Assembly (NCBI GenBank): GCA_018261735.1
Contig: JAGTRM010000015.1
Location: 1-64,000 of the forward strand
DNA length: 64,000 nucleotides
Direction: 5' to 3'
Source of the DNA: Pseudomonadota bacterium
GTDB lineage: Bacteria > Pseudomonadota > Gammaproteobacteria > Burkholderiales > Chitinibacteraceae
A program made the translations under genes and the position numbers. Shown here one piece after another: positions 9,001 to 14,708 of the stretch (positions are counted from its first letter, which is position 1; the number at the start of each line of letters is the position of its first letter). Below the pieces are notes generated by a model, which made no database searches, was not told the DNA's origin, and saw only the letters and a list, made by a program, of their open reading frames with translations.

Positions 9001-9451
9001 CGATGGATGGGAAACGCTGCGCCGCATCCGCGAGCAAGGATTGAGCGATGCCAAGGTGGCGATCATTTCCGCCAATGCCTTCGAGAAGGGGCAGGACAAC
9101 GATGTGGGCATCGCCACCGAGGATTTCATCCTGAAACCGCTGAAAGTCGAGGAATTGCTGGTCTGGATCGGCGAACGGCTGGGGCTGGAATGGGTAAGTG
9201 CGCCGGTCCCGCTGTTGCCGGCCAAGGCGGAACCGCCGGAAGTATCGACGTGGCTCTGCCCGTCCGCCGACGAGTTGCAGGCGCTGAACTCGGTGCTGGA
9301 GCTGGGTTATGTGCGCGGCATCCGCGAGGCGCTGGATCGGATCGAGCAGCTTGACCCAAGCTATGCCGAGTTCGTGCGCTTGGCGCGTGAATTGGTGAGC
9401 CGGTTCCAGCTCGATGCGCTGCGCGAAATCATCCGCAAGGGGAAGCTATGA
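6077..9451 (+). CDS. Hybrid sensor histidine kinase with an NCS1-permease-like N-terminal domain
   Basis: 1124 residues. Residues 40-480 form about twelve membrane segments resembling NCS1 (purine-cytosine permease type) transporters. Residues 501-538 hold eight cysteines (501, 504, 516, 524, 527, 528, 534, 538), a likely metal-binding module. Two more membrane segments (about 570-592 and 611-628) lead into a coiled coil (635-675), then HisKA with phospho-acceptor H684 in ISHELRTPLN, HATPase boxes (NLLGNAVKY, HDTGPGI, GTGLGLTI) and a receiver domain (D969, K1020). A helical C-terminal domain follows (1055-1124). TTG 6077 is the only usual start codon after the in-frame stop at 5999-6001. It overlaps the response regulator gene by ATGA, so the two are one unit. 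By position it probably senses urea or another nitrogen compound for urt/ure control; the ligand is inferred. Confidence 0.88.
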   Translation: MNAADKQPVQRIIKVRRDYNAWVASETLEDFALRYTPRAFRRWTIWQVANTAIGGAASFLVLEAVGAAMMVQAGFLNAFWAILASCLVIFLAGWPISVYAARFGVDMDLLTRGAGFGYIGSTISSLVYASFTFIFFALEAAVMAYALELGLGIPPAWGYLLCALVVLPLVMHGITVISRLQSWTQPLWLCLLVLPYGFVFWHQGPALAGIWQYGGVNGAAGFDLPLFGTAFTVGIALITQMGEQADYLRFMPRRTDATRLRWHAATLLGGVGWLMPGVAKMLGGALLAWLAIRAAVPIERAVDPNQMYLIGFAQALPGGGWAVALTVVFVIISQLKINVTNAYAGSLAWSNFFSRLTHSHPGRVVWVVFNTLIALMLMELEVFQALSQVLGLYSNIAISWIMAVVADLVINKPLKLSPPGIEFKRSHLYDINPVGVGAMALASILSVSAHVGLLGTALKPFAPFLAIGTALATSPLLAWLTQGRYYLARGSAPFDGTLHHCVVCEREYEAEDMAHCPAYLGPICSLCCTLDARCDDQCRPQARLSVQWAGLLARLLPSRILPFLSRGLGHYLLLMACIVPFLMLLLGMLYYLEIKTQVQAGAHLGDIFGRVFAALVLVASVVAWWMVLTHKSRQVAQEESNRQTQLLMREIDSHRRTDELLQHARQVAEQANQAKSRYISAISHELRTPLNSILGYAQILDGDASIPPSRQQAIQVIRRSGDHLLSVIEGTIDIARIESGKLTLDIKALDFAGFIQQIVAMFELQARNKGLDFVYQPSSELPAVVRADEKRLRQILINLLGNAVKYTQSGGVTFKLAYLREMAVFEVHDTGPGILAADMQRIFEPFERGGAARGGTTGTGLGLTIAKMLTDLMGGEMRVASEGSGSVFTVRLYLPQVHGAQAEAALPRSTRIGYTGARRRILVVDNERVDREMLVSVLAPLGFQLEEAASGLECLALLPQFQPHLIFMDLAMPGIDGWETLRRIREQGLSDAKVAIISANAFEKGQDNDVGIATEDFILKPLKVEELLVWIGERLGLEWVSAPVPLLPAKAEPPEVSTWLCPSADELQALNSVLELGYVRGIREALDRIEQLDPSYAEFVRLARELVSRFQLDALREIIRKGKL

Positions 9452-10362
9452 CTGAACGCCAACAGGGCATCGTGCTGGCCGTGGACGATGTGCCGGACAA
9501 CCTTGCGCTGCTCTACGACGCGCTGGACCAGGTCGGCTACACCGTGCTGGTGGCCACCGACGGCGAATCGGCCCTGCATCGCGCCCGGCTCAGCCTGCCG
9601 GATGTGGTGCTGCTCGATGCCATGATGCCGGGCATGGACGGCTTCGAAGTCGCCCGCCGGCTGAAAGCCGATTTTTCCACGCAGGCCATCCCCATCGTGT
9701 TCATGACCGGGCTGACCGAAACTGAACACGTGGTCGCCGCCTTTGCCGCCGGCGGCGCCGATTACGTGACCAAGCCGATCAAGCCGCAGGAAGTGCTGGC
9801 GCGCATCGCCGCGCACATGCACAGCGCCCGCCAGATGAAGCAGGCGCGCAGCGCGCTCGATGCCTTCGGCCAGGCTACGGTCGCCATCGCCGCGGCCAGC
9901 GGCAAGCTCACCTGGCGCACGCCCTTGGCCAGGCAACTGCTCGAAACCTGGTTCGGCCCGCATGGCGAATTCGCCCCGCCGCGCCTGCTGGAATGGGTGC
10001 ACCAGGCCGATCATGCGCGCCGCGAAAGCCGCGAAGTACCGGGATTGCTGCTGGCCGAAGAAGGCAAGCGTCTGCTGGCCAGCTTCCACGACCAGACCGG
10101 CGACGATGAATGGCTGGTGGTCTTGCGCGAGGAAAACGATGCTGTGGCAATCGAAACCCTGCAGGCCTCATTCAACCTGACGCGCCGCGAAGCCGAAGTG
10201 CTGCACTGGCTGAGCCTGGGCAAGACCAACCGCGACATCGCCGACATCCTGCAAATGAGCCCGCGCACGGTGAACAAGCACCTGGAGCATGTGTTCGAGA
10301 AACTGGGCGTGGAAACCCGGACGGCGGCGGCGATGGCGGCGGAGAAGGGAAGACGAGGGTAG
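9448..10362 (+). CDS. LuxR-family response regulator, partner of the transporter-fused kinase
   Basis: 304 residues: an N-terminal receiver domain (phospho-acceptor D57 in VVLLDAMMPG, K109 in VTKP), a linker of about 110 residues, and a C-terminal LuxR-type helix-turn-helix (about 240-295, LTRREAEVLHWLSLGKTNRDIA). The start overlaps the kinase stop by four bases, so co-translation is likely. As a DNA-binding output directly after a permease-type kinase and upstream of urtA, it is the best candidate regulator of the urea genes. The accessory stretch at 10380-12850 now separates it from urtA. Confidence 0.92.
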   Translation: MTERQQGIVLAVDDVPDNLALLYDALDQVGYTVLVATDGESALHRARLSLPDVVLLDAMMPGMDGFEVARRLKADFSTQAIPIVFMTGLTETEHVVAAFAAGGADYVTKPIKPQEVLARIAAHMHSARQMKQARSALDAFGQATVAIAAASGKLTWRTPLARQLLETWFGPHGEFAPPRLLEWVHQADHARRESREVPGLLLAEEGKRLLASFHDQTGDDEWLVVLREENDAVAIETLQASFNLTRREAEVLHWLSLGKTNRDIADILQMSPRTVNKHLEHVFEKLGVETRTAAAMAAEKGRRG

Positions 10363-10538
10363 GAAACGACCAGATCGGTTATTTAAGATGGTGCATAATC
10401 AGTGTAATCTTCGGTTCAGTATGTTGTGCTTTCCCTGCGTGGACGAGAGCGAAACCAGCGGGTAATTGCAAGAATATTGAATAATTACACGGTCAATTTG
10501 TCGTTTTATTTTGTTTGGCGATAGGGATATTTTATATT

Positions 10539-10562
10539 TTTAGACACCGATTGGTGTCTAAA
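10539..10562. promoter_or_regulatory. 10-base inverted repeat upstream of the FRG gene
   Basis: TTTAGACACC (10539-10548) and GGTGTCTAAA (10553-10562) with a GATT spacer lie 40 bases before the FRG-domain gene in very AT-rich DNA. No T-tract follows on either strand, so it looks like an operator and not a terminator. The binding protein is unknown. Confidence 0.45.
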
Positions 10563-10601
10563 TCACGTTAGGCTCATCATAAATTTGCATGGACGATTAT
10601 T

Positions 10602-11384
10602 ATGCCCCGAAGACCAAGATGGATAGCTACTCATCAAAATGGCTATCTAGAGGTGAAATTAAGTTCCTGGAAATATTTCCCTGAGTATATAAACCAAGAA
10701 ATGCTCGAATATACAACATACATATACCGTGGACACGGCAATAGCTCTTGGAAATTAGAGCCAACCCTGGATAGAATAATAAAAGATCCAGACTCACCAA
10801 AAAGAATAGCGCACCTCGAATCATTTAAATTTGCAACAAGAGGTAGGCGAGGCCCAACCCCGCCAGGTATTTCAGACGAAAACGATTGGTGGGCGCTTGG
10901 TCAACATCATGGCTTAGCCACGCCTTTACTTGACTGGAGTGAGTCACCATTTGTAGCTCTCTATTTTGCGGCAACTATTGCAGAAAAAGAGAAAACAAAA
11001 GAGATTTCAATTTTTGCTGTGGGGCAATCATCAATTGAGATAATTAGCAATAAAATCAAAAAGGACAGCACCGTCAAATTAATTAACAGACAGAAACCAA
11101 CAGTTAAAATAATAAGACCCATGAGTGATGAAAACAGTCGACTTGTAAGTCAACGGGGGCTTTTTACTCGCGGACCGAACAATATGGACCTAGAAAGCTG
11201 GTTCAAAAACTTCAACAATGACGATAAACATGCACATTTAATAAAAATAACAACACCAACAACAAACATTAAAGATTGCCTAAAATACCTCAATCGAATG
11301 AACATCAATCACTCAACCCTATTCCCAGATTTAATGGGCGCATCTGAGTACTGCAACACCAAGCTAAGAATTGAAACGTATTAA
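10602..11384 (+). CDS. FRG-domain protein
   Basis: 260 residues. The family signature is visible: YIYRGHGNSSWKLEPTL (about 41-57) and the later block LGQHHGLATPLLDWSESPFVALYFA (about 100-124), where the conserved Arg-Gly, the His pair and Leu-Asp-Trp lie. The molecular role of FRG domains is not settled; they recur in mobile and anti-phage contexts. Base use is strikingly AT-rich (long A/T runs, AAA/ATA codons) against GC-rich neighbours, a strong sign of recent transfer. It stands alone between the response regulator and a repeat cluster. The inverted repeat 40 bases upstream may control it. There is no signal peptide or membrane segment. Confidence 0.85.
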   Translation: MPRRPRWIATHQNGYLEVKLSSWKYFPEYINQEMLEYTTYIYRGHGNSSWKLEPTLDRIIKDPDSPKRIAHLESFKFATRGRRGPTPPGISDENDWWALGQHHGLATPLLDWSESPFVALYFAATIAEKEKTKEISIFAVGQSSIEIISNKIKKDSTVKLINRQKPTVKIIRPMSDENSRLVSQRGLFTRGPNNMDLESWFKNFNNDDKHAHLIKITTPTTNIKDCLKYLNRMNINHSTLFPDLMGASEYCNTKLRIETY

Positions 11385-11393
11385 GCTAACACA

Positions 11394-11492
11394 GCGCGTA
11401 GGGCGCAATAAGCGCAGCGCATTGCGCCGTATGTAAAATGTTGATCGCTCCACATCCGGCGCAATTCGCGTTGCTCATTGACGCCCTACAAA
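11394..11492. repeat. Two facing copies of a palindromic dispersed element
   Basis: Copy 1: GTAGGGCG then stem GGCGCAAT (11402-11409) / ATTGCGCC (11421-11428). Copy 2, in reverse orientation: GGCGCAAT (11458-11465) / ATTGACGCC (11477-11485) then CGCCCTAC (11482-11489). The outer GTAGGGCG/CGCCCTAC also pair, so the pair could fold as one large cruciform. It follows the FRG gene directly. Confidence 0.7.
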
Positions 11493-11527
11493 TGCCTTCC
11501 TTGCTTGTCACTCTGGAACAAAAGTCC

Positions 11528-11560
11528 TGTAGGGTGCGCAAATCAGGATTTGCGCACGCG
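11528..11560. repeat. Palindromic dispersed element (GTAGGGTGCGCAAAT type)
   Basis: A GTAGGG head is followed by a perfect 10-base stem, GTGCGCAAAT (11534-11543) / ATTTGCGCAC (11548-11557), with a CAGG loop. It has the same layout as the copies at 11394-11492, with a different stem sequence. Confidence 0.65.
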
Positions 11561-11640
11561 GAACAATACTTCGTATCCCCATTATTCATTTGAACCGCTG
11601 ATTCGGTGCGTCCCCAAAGAGATTTCTTTCGGAGTGCAAG
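11557..11640. repeat. Imperfect direct repeat, copy A
   Basis: The blocks GGAACAATA, TATCCC, TCATTTGA and GATTCGGTG appear in this order and near-equal spacing both here and at 12757-12845, about 1.2 kb downstream, on the same strand. The two copies enclose the palindrome at 11640-11680, the one at 11788-11824 and two unknown genes. Confidence 0.55.
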
Positions 11641-11680
11641 GCCGTAAGGCGCACTCGAAGCGGAGCGCAGTGCGCCGGAT
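11640..11680. repeat. Palindromic dispersed element (GGCGCACT type)
   Basis: GGCGCACT (11648-11655) and AGTGCGCC (11669-11676) around CGAAGCGGAGCGC. It belongs to the same series as its neighbours by layout and by the GCGAAGCG-like loop. Confidence 0.6.
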
Positions 11681-11787
11681 GTGCAGCGTCATGGGGCGGC
11701 TCATTGATCCACACGGACAACGCTTGAAATTCAAACCCGTTTCAATGGGTTGCGGTGGATCTTTATTTAGCCTTCGGCAATTATGAT

Positions 11788-11824
11788 TTGGTGGGTTACG
11801 CTTCGCTTTGAACCCACCCTACCA
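11788..11824. repeat. Palindromic dispersed element (GGTGGGTT type)
   Basis: GGTGGGTT (11790-11797) and AACCCACC (11811-11818) around ACGCTTCGCTTTG, followed by CTACC. Read on the minus strand it begins GGTAGGGTGGGTT, the common form of this repeat in many proteobacterial genomes. Confidence 0.65.
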
Positions 11825-11883
11825 TTGGGCTTTCTTCGTAGCCAAGTTGTAGTGGCAATTCGTCCGAAGGTTTCCAGCCCCAA

Positions 11884-12150
11884 TCACATCTGGGCTATTT
11901 CCAGGTAAGCCACGATAGCCCGGTGGGCAGAAGGAGAGATGCCTTGAACGGTGGACAAGTCTGGAACCGTGGCCCGTTGTTGCGTCAGGCGTTCCAGCGC
12001 GGTTTTGTGCAGCAAGGCTTGCGCTGTAACCCGCAGGGAATTCTGATTCTCTGTGTCTTGCAGGTCGATATCCAGGCTGGCCGCCAGCTGCACCACGCGG
12101 GGGTGGCGCAGGGCTCGCTGTATGGTGACCGAATCGACGGCGCCTATCAT
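11884..12150 (-). CDS. Uncharacterised protein, second gene of a two-gene unit
   Basis: 88 residues counted from ATG 12150, seven bases after the stop of the upstream gene (12158). This spacing suggests translational coupling. The protein looks soluble and helical (IQRALRHPRVVQLAASLDIDL, then a C-terminal SPSAHRAIVAYLEIAQM). I do not recognise a family. The frame could start further upstream inside the preceding gene, but that would give a long overlap. It lies between the two copies of an imperfect direct repeat in an accessory stretch. Confidence 0.5.
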   Translation of the reverse strand: MIGAVDSVTIQRALRHPRVVQLAASLDIDLQDTENQNSLRVTAQALLHKTALERLTQQRATVPDLSTVQGISPSAHRAIVAYLEIAQM

Positions 12151-12157
12151 CGCCAGA

Positions 12158-12556
12158 TCATTCTTTGTTGTGATGGCGAATGAGCAGCGCCAGCAACAGC
12201 GCGGCAACGAGTTCGTCCATCTTGTTTATGTCGAGGACGTCCAGTTCCAGATTTCTGTAGACATCTTGCAAGTCACTGGCATTGGCCACGATATTGATCT
12301 GGTACGGCGAGGCAGCGGCGGCGCTGGCTGAAGATGCGGAAGTCGCTACGGAAGAGACTTCGCTACTTAGCGCGGCACGTGCCGTGGTGGAAATGGATTC
12401 CACGCTGGCCGGGCTCGGCGCCACGGCAGGCGCGGCGCTGATTGGCGGGGCAACCACCGCGGGGGCTGCTCCAAGGGAGGTAATGCCCCCGACAGGACCC
12501 ATGATCGCGGCGCCTCCGATGGCGCCCACACTTCCTATGCTTCCACCTCCGTCCAT
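12158..12556 (-). CDS. Uncharacterised Gly/Ala/Ser-rich protein, first gene of a two-gene unit
   Basis: 132 residues from ATG 12556, chosen because GGAGG lies 6 bases upstream; the frame is open further back without a ribosome site. The N-terminal third is rich in glycine and small hydrophobic residues (GSIGSVGAIGGAAIMGPVGG), the middle is an Ala/Pro/Ser linker, and the C-terminal 45 residues (from YQINIVANASDLQDVY to the end) look folded, ending in a leucine/alanine helix and HHNKE. There is no classical signal peptide. It is not recognised; the low-complexity head followed by a short helical tail could suit a secreted or surface-associated protein, but that is speculation. Confidence 0.55.
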   Translation of the reverse strand: MDGGGSIGSVGAIGGAAIMGPVGGITSLGAAPAVVAPPISAAPAVAPSPASVESISTTARAALSSEVSSVATSASSASAAAASPYQINIVANASDLQDVYRNLELDVLDINKMDELVAALLLALLIRHHNKE

Positions 12557-12694
12557 GATTTCCTCCCATGCTTGTTGATGGCAATAACCAACCGCATATT
12601 TGAAAGCATAGCGAGAAAAATAAAAAAGCAAGGATGCTGTAATTGTTAGTGTGGATAAACGGTCTGATGTTGCGATGCGAAATGGAAGCATTTA

Positions 12695-12708
12695 TCAGTA
12701 ATTACTGA
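12695..12708. promoter_or_regulatory. 14-base perfect palindrome, possible operator
   Basis: TCAGTAATTACTGA lies in an AT-rich pocket between the leftward two-gene unit (start 12556) and the rightward urtA (13032). The position suits an operator of a divergent promoter region. No known factor is assigned. Confidence 0.4.
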
Positions 12709-12756
12709 CAAAATTAATTACATTAATTGTATTTTTTCGGATTTGTAATTTTCGCA

Positions 12757-12845
12757 GACGGAACAATATGTCACTTTTCTATCCCGCTACTCATTTGATT
12801 CGCCGATTCGGTGTGCCCTCCCAATGGACTTGCTTTGGGGCACAG
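12757..12845. repeat. Imperfect direct repeat, copy B
   Basis: Partner of 11557-11640. Shared blocks are GGAACAATA, TATCCC, TCATTTGA, GATTCGGTG and a diverged tail. This copy lies within the upstream region of urtA. Confidence 0.55.
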
Positions 12846-13031
12846 CGCTGCCTGTCTCGCAACTCTCAACGAATGATAGGCATGGGTATTTGCGCCTTTC
12901 CTTGCCGCGTAATCCCATCGCGCATTGCCCCTCGCCTACGTCATCTGACGTATTCCGGGAAAACGCGCGACTCCTTAATCTGGTCCCCGTAGTCATCAAG
13001 AACTACTTCGCCATCTACAAGGAGCCTGAGC

Positions 13032-14309
13032 ATGTCTACCCGTCGCAAATTTCTGAAAGTCGGCGTGATCGCCGCCTCGCTGGCCCTGGCCGGCATGAGT
13101 TCCGCCGTGTTCGCCGCCGATACCATCAAGGTCGGCATCCTGCATTCGCTGTCCGGCACCATGGCCATTTCCGAGACTTCGCTGAAAGACATGGCGCTGT
13201 TCACCATCGACGAAATCAACGCCAAGGGTGGTGTGCTGGGCAAGAAGCTCGAACCGGTGGTGGTCGATCCTGCCTCGAACTGGCCGCTGTTCGCCGAAAA
13301 GGCCCGCCAGTTGCTCACCCAGGACAAGGTGGCCGTGACCTTCGGCTGCTGGACTTCGGTTTCGCGCAAGTCGGTGCTGCCGGTGTTCGAGGAGTTGAAT
13401 GGCCTGTTGTTCTACCCGGTGCAGTATGAAGGCGAAGAGCTTTCGCCCAACGTGTTCTACACCGGCGCCGCGCCGAACCAGCAGGCGATCCCGGCGGTGG
13501 AATACCTGATGAGCAAGGATGGCGGTTCGGCCAAGCGCTTCGTGCTGCTCGGCACCGATTACGTGTATCCGCGCACCACCAACAAGATCCTGCGCGCCTT
13601 CCTGAAATCCAAGGGCGTGGCCGATGCCGACATCATGGAAGACTACACGCCGTTCGGCCACAGCGATTACCAGACCATTATCGCCAAGATCAAGAAGTTC
13701 TCCTCTGAGGGCAAGAAGACCGCGGTGATCTCGACCATCAATGGCGATTCCAACGTACCGTTCTACAAGGAACTGGGCAATGCCGGCCTGAAGGCGACCG
13801 ATGTGCCGGTGGTGGCGTTTTCGGTCGGTGAAGAGGAGCTGAAGGGCATCGACACCAAGCCGCTGCTCGGCCACCTCGCAGCCTGGAACTACTTCCAGTC
13901 GGTGAAGAACCCGGTCAATACCGATTGGGTGAAGAAGTGGAAAGCCTACGCCGTGGCCAAGAAGCTGCCGGGCGCGGACAAGTTCGTGACCAACGATCCG
14001 ATGGAAGCCACCTATGTCGGCATCCACATGTGGGCACAGGCCGTGGCCAAGGCCAAGACCACCGATCCGACCAAGGTGGCGGCGGCGATGGCCGGCCAGA
14101 CCTTCAAGGCGCCGAGCGGCTTCACCCTGAAGATGGACGAGAAGAACCACCACCTGCACAAGCCGGTGATGATCGGTGAAGTGCAGCCGAACGGCCAGTT
14201 CTCGGTGGTGTGGCAGACCAAGGCGCCGGTGCGTGCCAATCCCTGGAGCCCGTTCATTGCAGGTAACGAGAAGAAGGGTGACACGCCGACCAAGATGACC
14301 GGCAAGTAA
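13032..14309 (+). CDS. urtA: Urea ABC transporter, periplasmic substrate-binding protein
   Basis: 425 residues, the usual UrtA length. Residues 1-31 form a twin-arginine type signal (T-R-R-K-F-L-K, then a hydrophobic stretch and cleavage after AVFA). The mature part begins with DTIKVGILHSLSGTMAISE, characteristic of UrtA within the branched-chain amino acid-binding superfamily, and contains GGVLGKKLEPVVVDPASNWP. It captures urea (and possibly short amides) and passes it to UrtB/UrtC. AAGGAG lies before ATG 13032. It is first gene of urtABCDE. A GC-rich hairpin after the stop may hold urtA mRNA above the level of the membrane genes. The upstream region 12557-13031 holds the 14-base palindrome and a repeat but no promoter I can assert. 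Confidence 0.96.
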   Translation: MSTRRKFLKVGVIAASLALAGMSSAVFAADTIKVGILHSLSGTMAISETSLKDMALFTIDEINAKGGVLGKKLEPVVVDPASNWPLFAEKARQLLTQDKVAVTFGCWTSVSRKSVLPVFEELNGLLFYPVQYEGEELSPNVFYTGAAPNQQAIPAVEYLMSKDGGSAKRFVLLGTDYVYPRTTNKILRAFLKSKGVADADIMEDYTPFGHSDYQTIIAKIKKFSSEGKKTAVISTINGDSNVPFYKELGNAGLKATDVPVVAFSVGEEELKGIDTKPLLGHLAAWNYFQSVKNPVNTDWVKKWKAYAVAKKLPGADKFVTNDPMEATYVGIHMWAQAVAKAKTTDPTKVAAAMAGQTFKAPSGFTLKMDEKNHHLHKPVMIGEVQPNGQFSVVWQTKAPVRANPWSPFIAGNEKKGDTPTKMTGK

Positions 14310-14329
14310 AAATCGCGCATTAGCCTGCT

Positions 14330-14425
14330 GCGCCCGTCCATGACTGCGGCGGGCGCTCCTCGGGGTCCTCATGGACTGTGTGTCCATTCCGGCCCCTGCG
14401 GTGCGGCCTTCTTGTCCTGAACGGG
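14330..14425. repeat. Hairpin and dispersed element between urtA and urtB
   Basis: Hairpin GCGCCCG (14330-14336) / CGGGCGC (14350-14356), then ATGGAC (14371-14376) / GTCCAT (14382-14387) followed by TCCGGCCCC and CGGCCTTC. The second part recurs at 18278-18330 between urtD and urtE. There is no T-tract, so this is likely mRNA structure or a dispersed repeat and not a full terminator. Confidence 0.55.
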
Positions 14426-14550
14426 CTCGCGACGGCTACTGAGCGATTTTGAGCGGCTGCGCGTGGCGAACTCTTTGTCGCGCGGTGCTCGAGTCGCCCA
14501 AGTGACTGCTTGCGATGCGTAATGCCGTTTACTTAATGCAAAAAATCCGA

Positions 14551-14642
14551 CGTCATCCCGGCGAAGGCCGGGATCCAGGGTTTTGGCTGCAGTCTGGATC
14601 CCGGGCTCTGCATTCCCTTCGGTCACCTTCGCCGGGATGACG
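14551..14642. repeat. Long inverted repeat of the GTCATCCCGGCGAAGG family
   Basis: Outer arms CGTCATCCCGGCGAAG (14551-14566) and CTTCGCCGGGATGACG (14627-14642) are perfect over 16 bases. Inner arms GGATCCAG (14571-14578) and CTGGATCC (14594-14601) also pair. Related sequences lie at 35891-35918 and 44619-44694. It sits between urtA and urtB and would form a large cruciform or mRNA stem. Confidence 0.8.
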
Positions 14643-14708
14643 ACTGTTTACTGTAATGGTTTTTGTGAATATCCCACCGGTCTCGGTGGGTTTTACTGGA
14701 GATGCAAC

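Noticed and set aside
12876..12894. Possible sigma-54 promoter upstream of urtA
   Set aside because: GG and GC are 11 bases apart instead of the required 10, and the flanking consensus is poor; a further GGGGCAC at 12837 also fails at the -12 side.
14583..14708. N-terminal extension of urtB through the upstream inverted repeat
   Set aside because: The in-frame codons run through a dispersed repeat and lack a ribosome site, while ATG 14709 has GGAG and starts a signal-like sequence.
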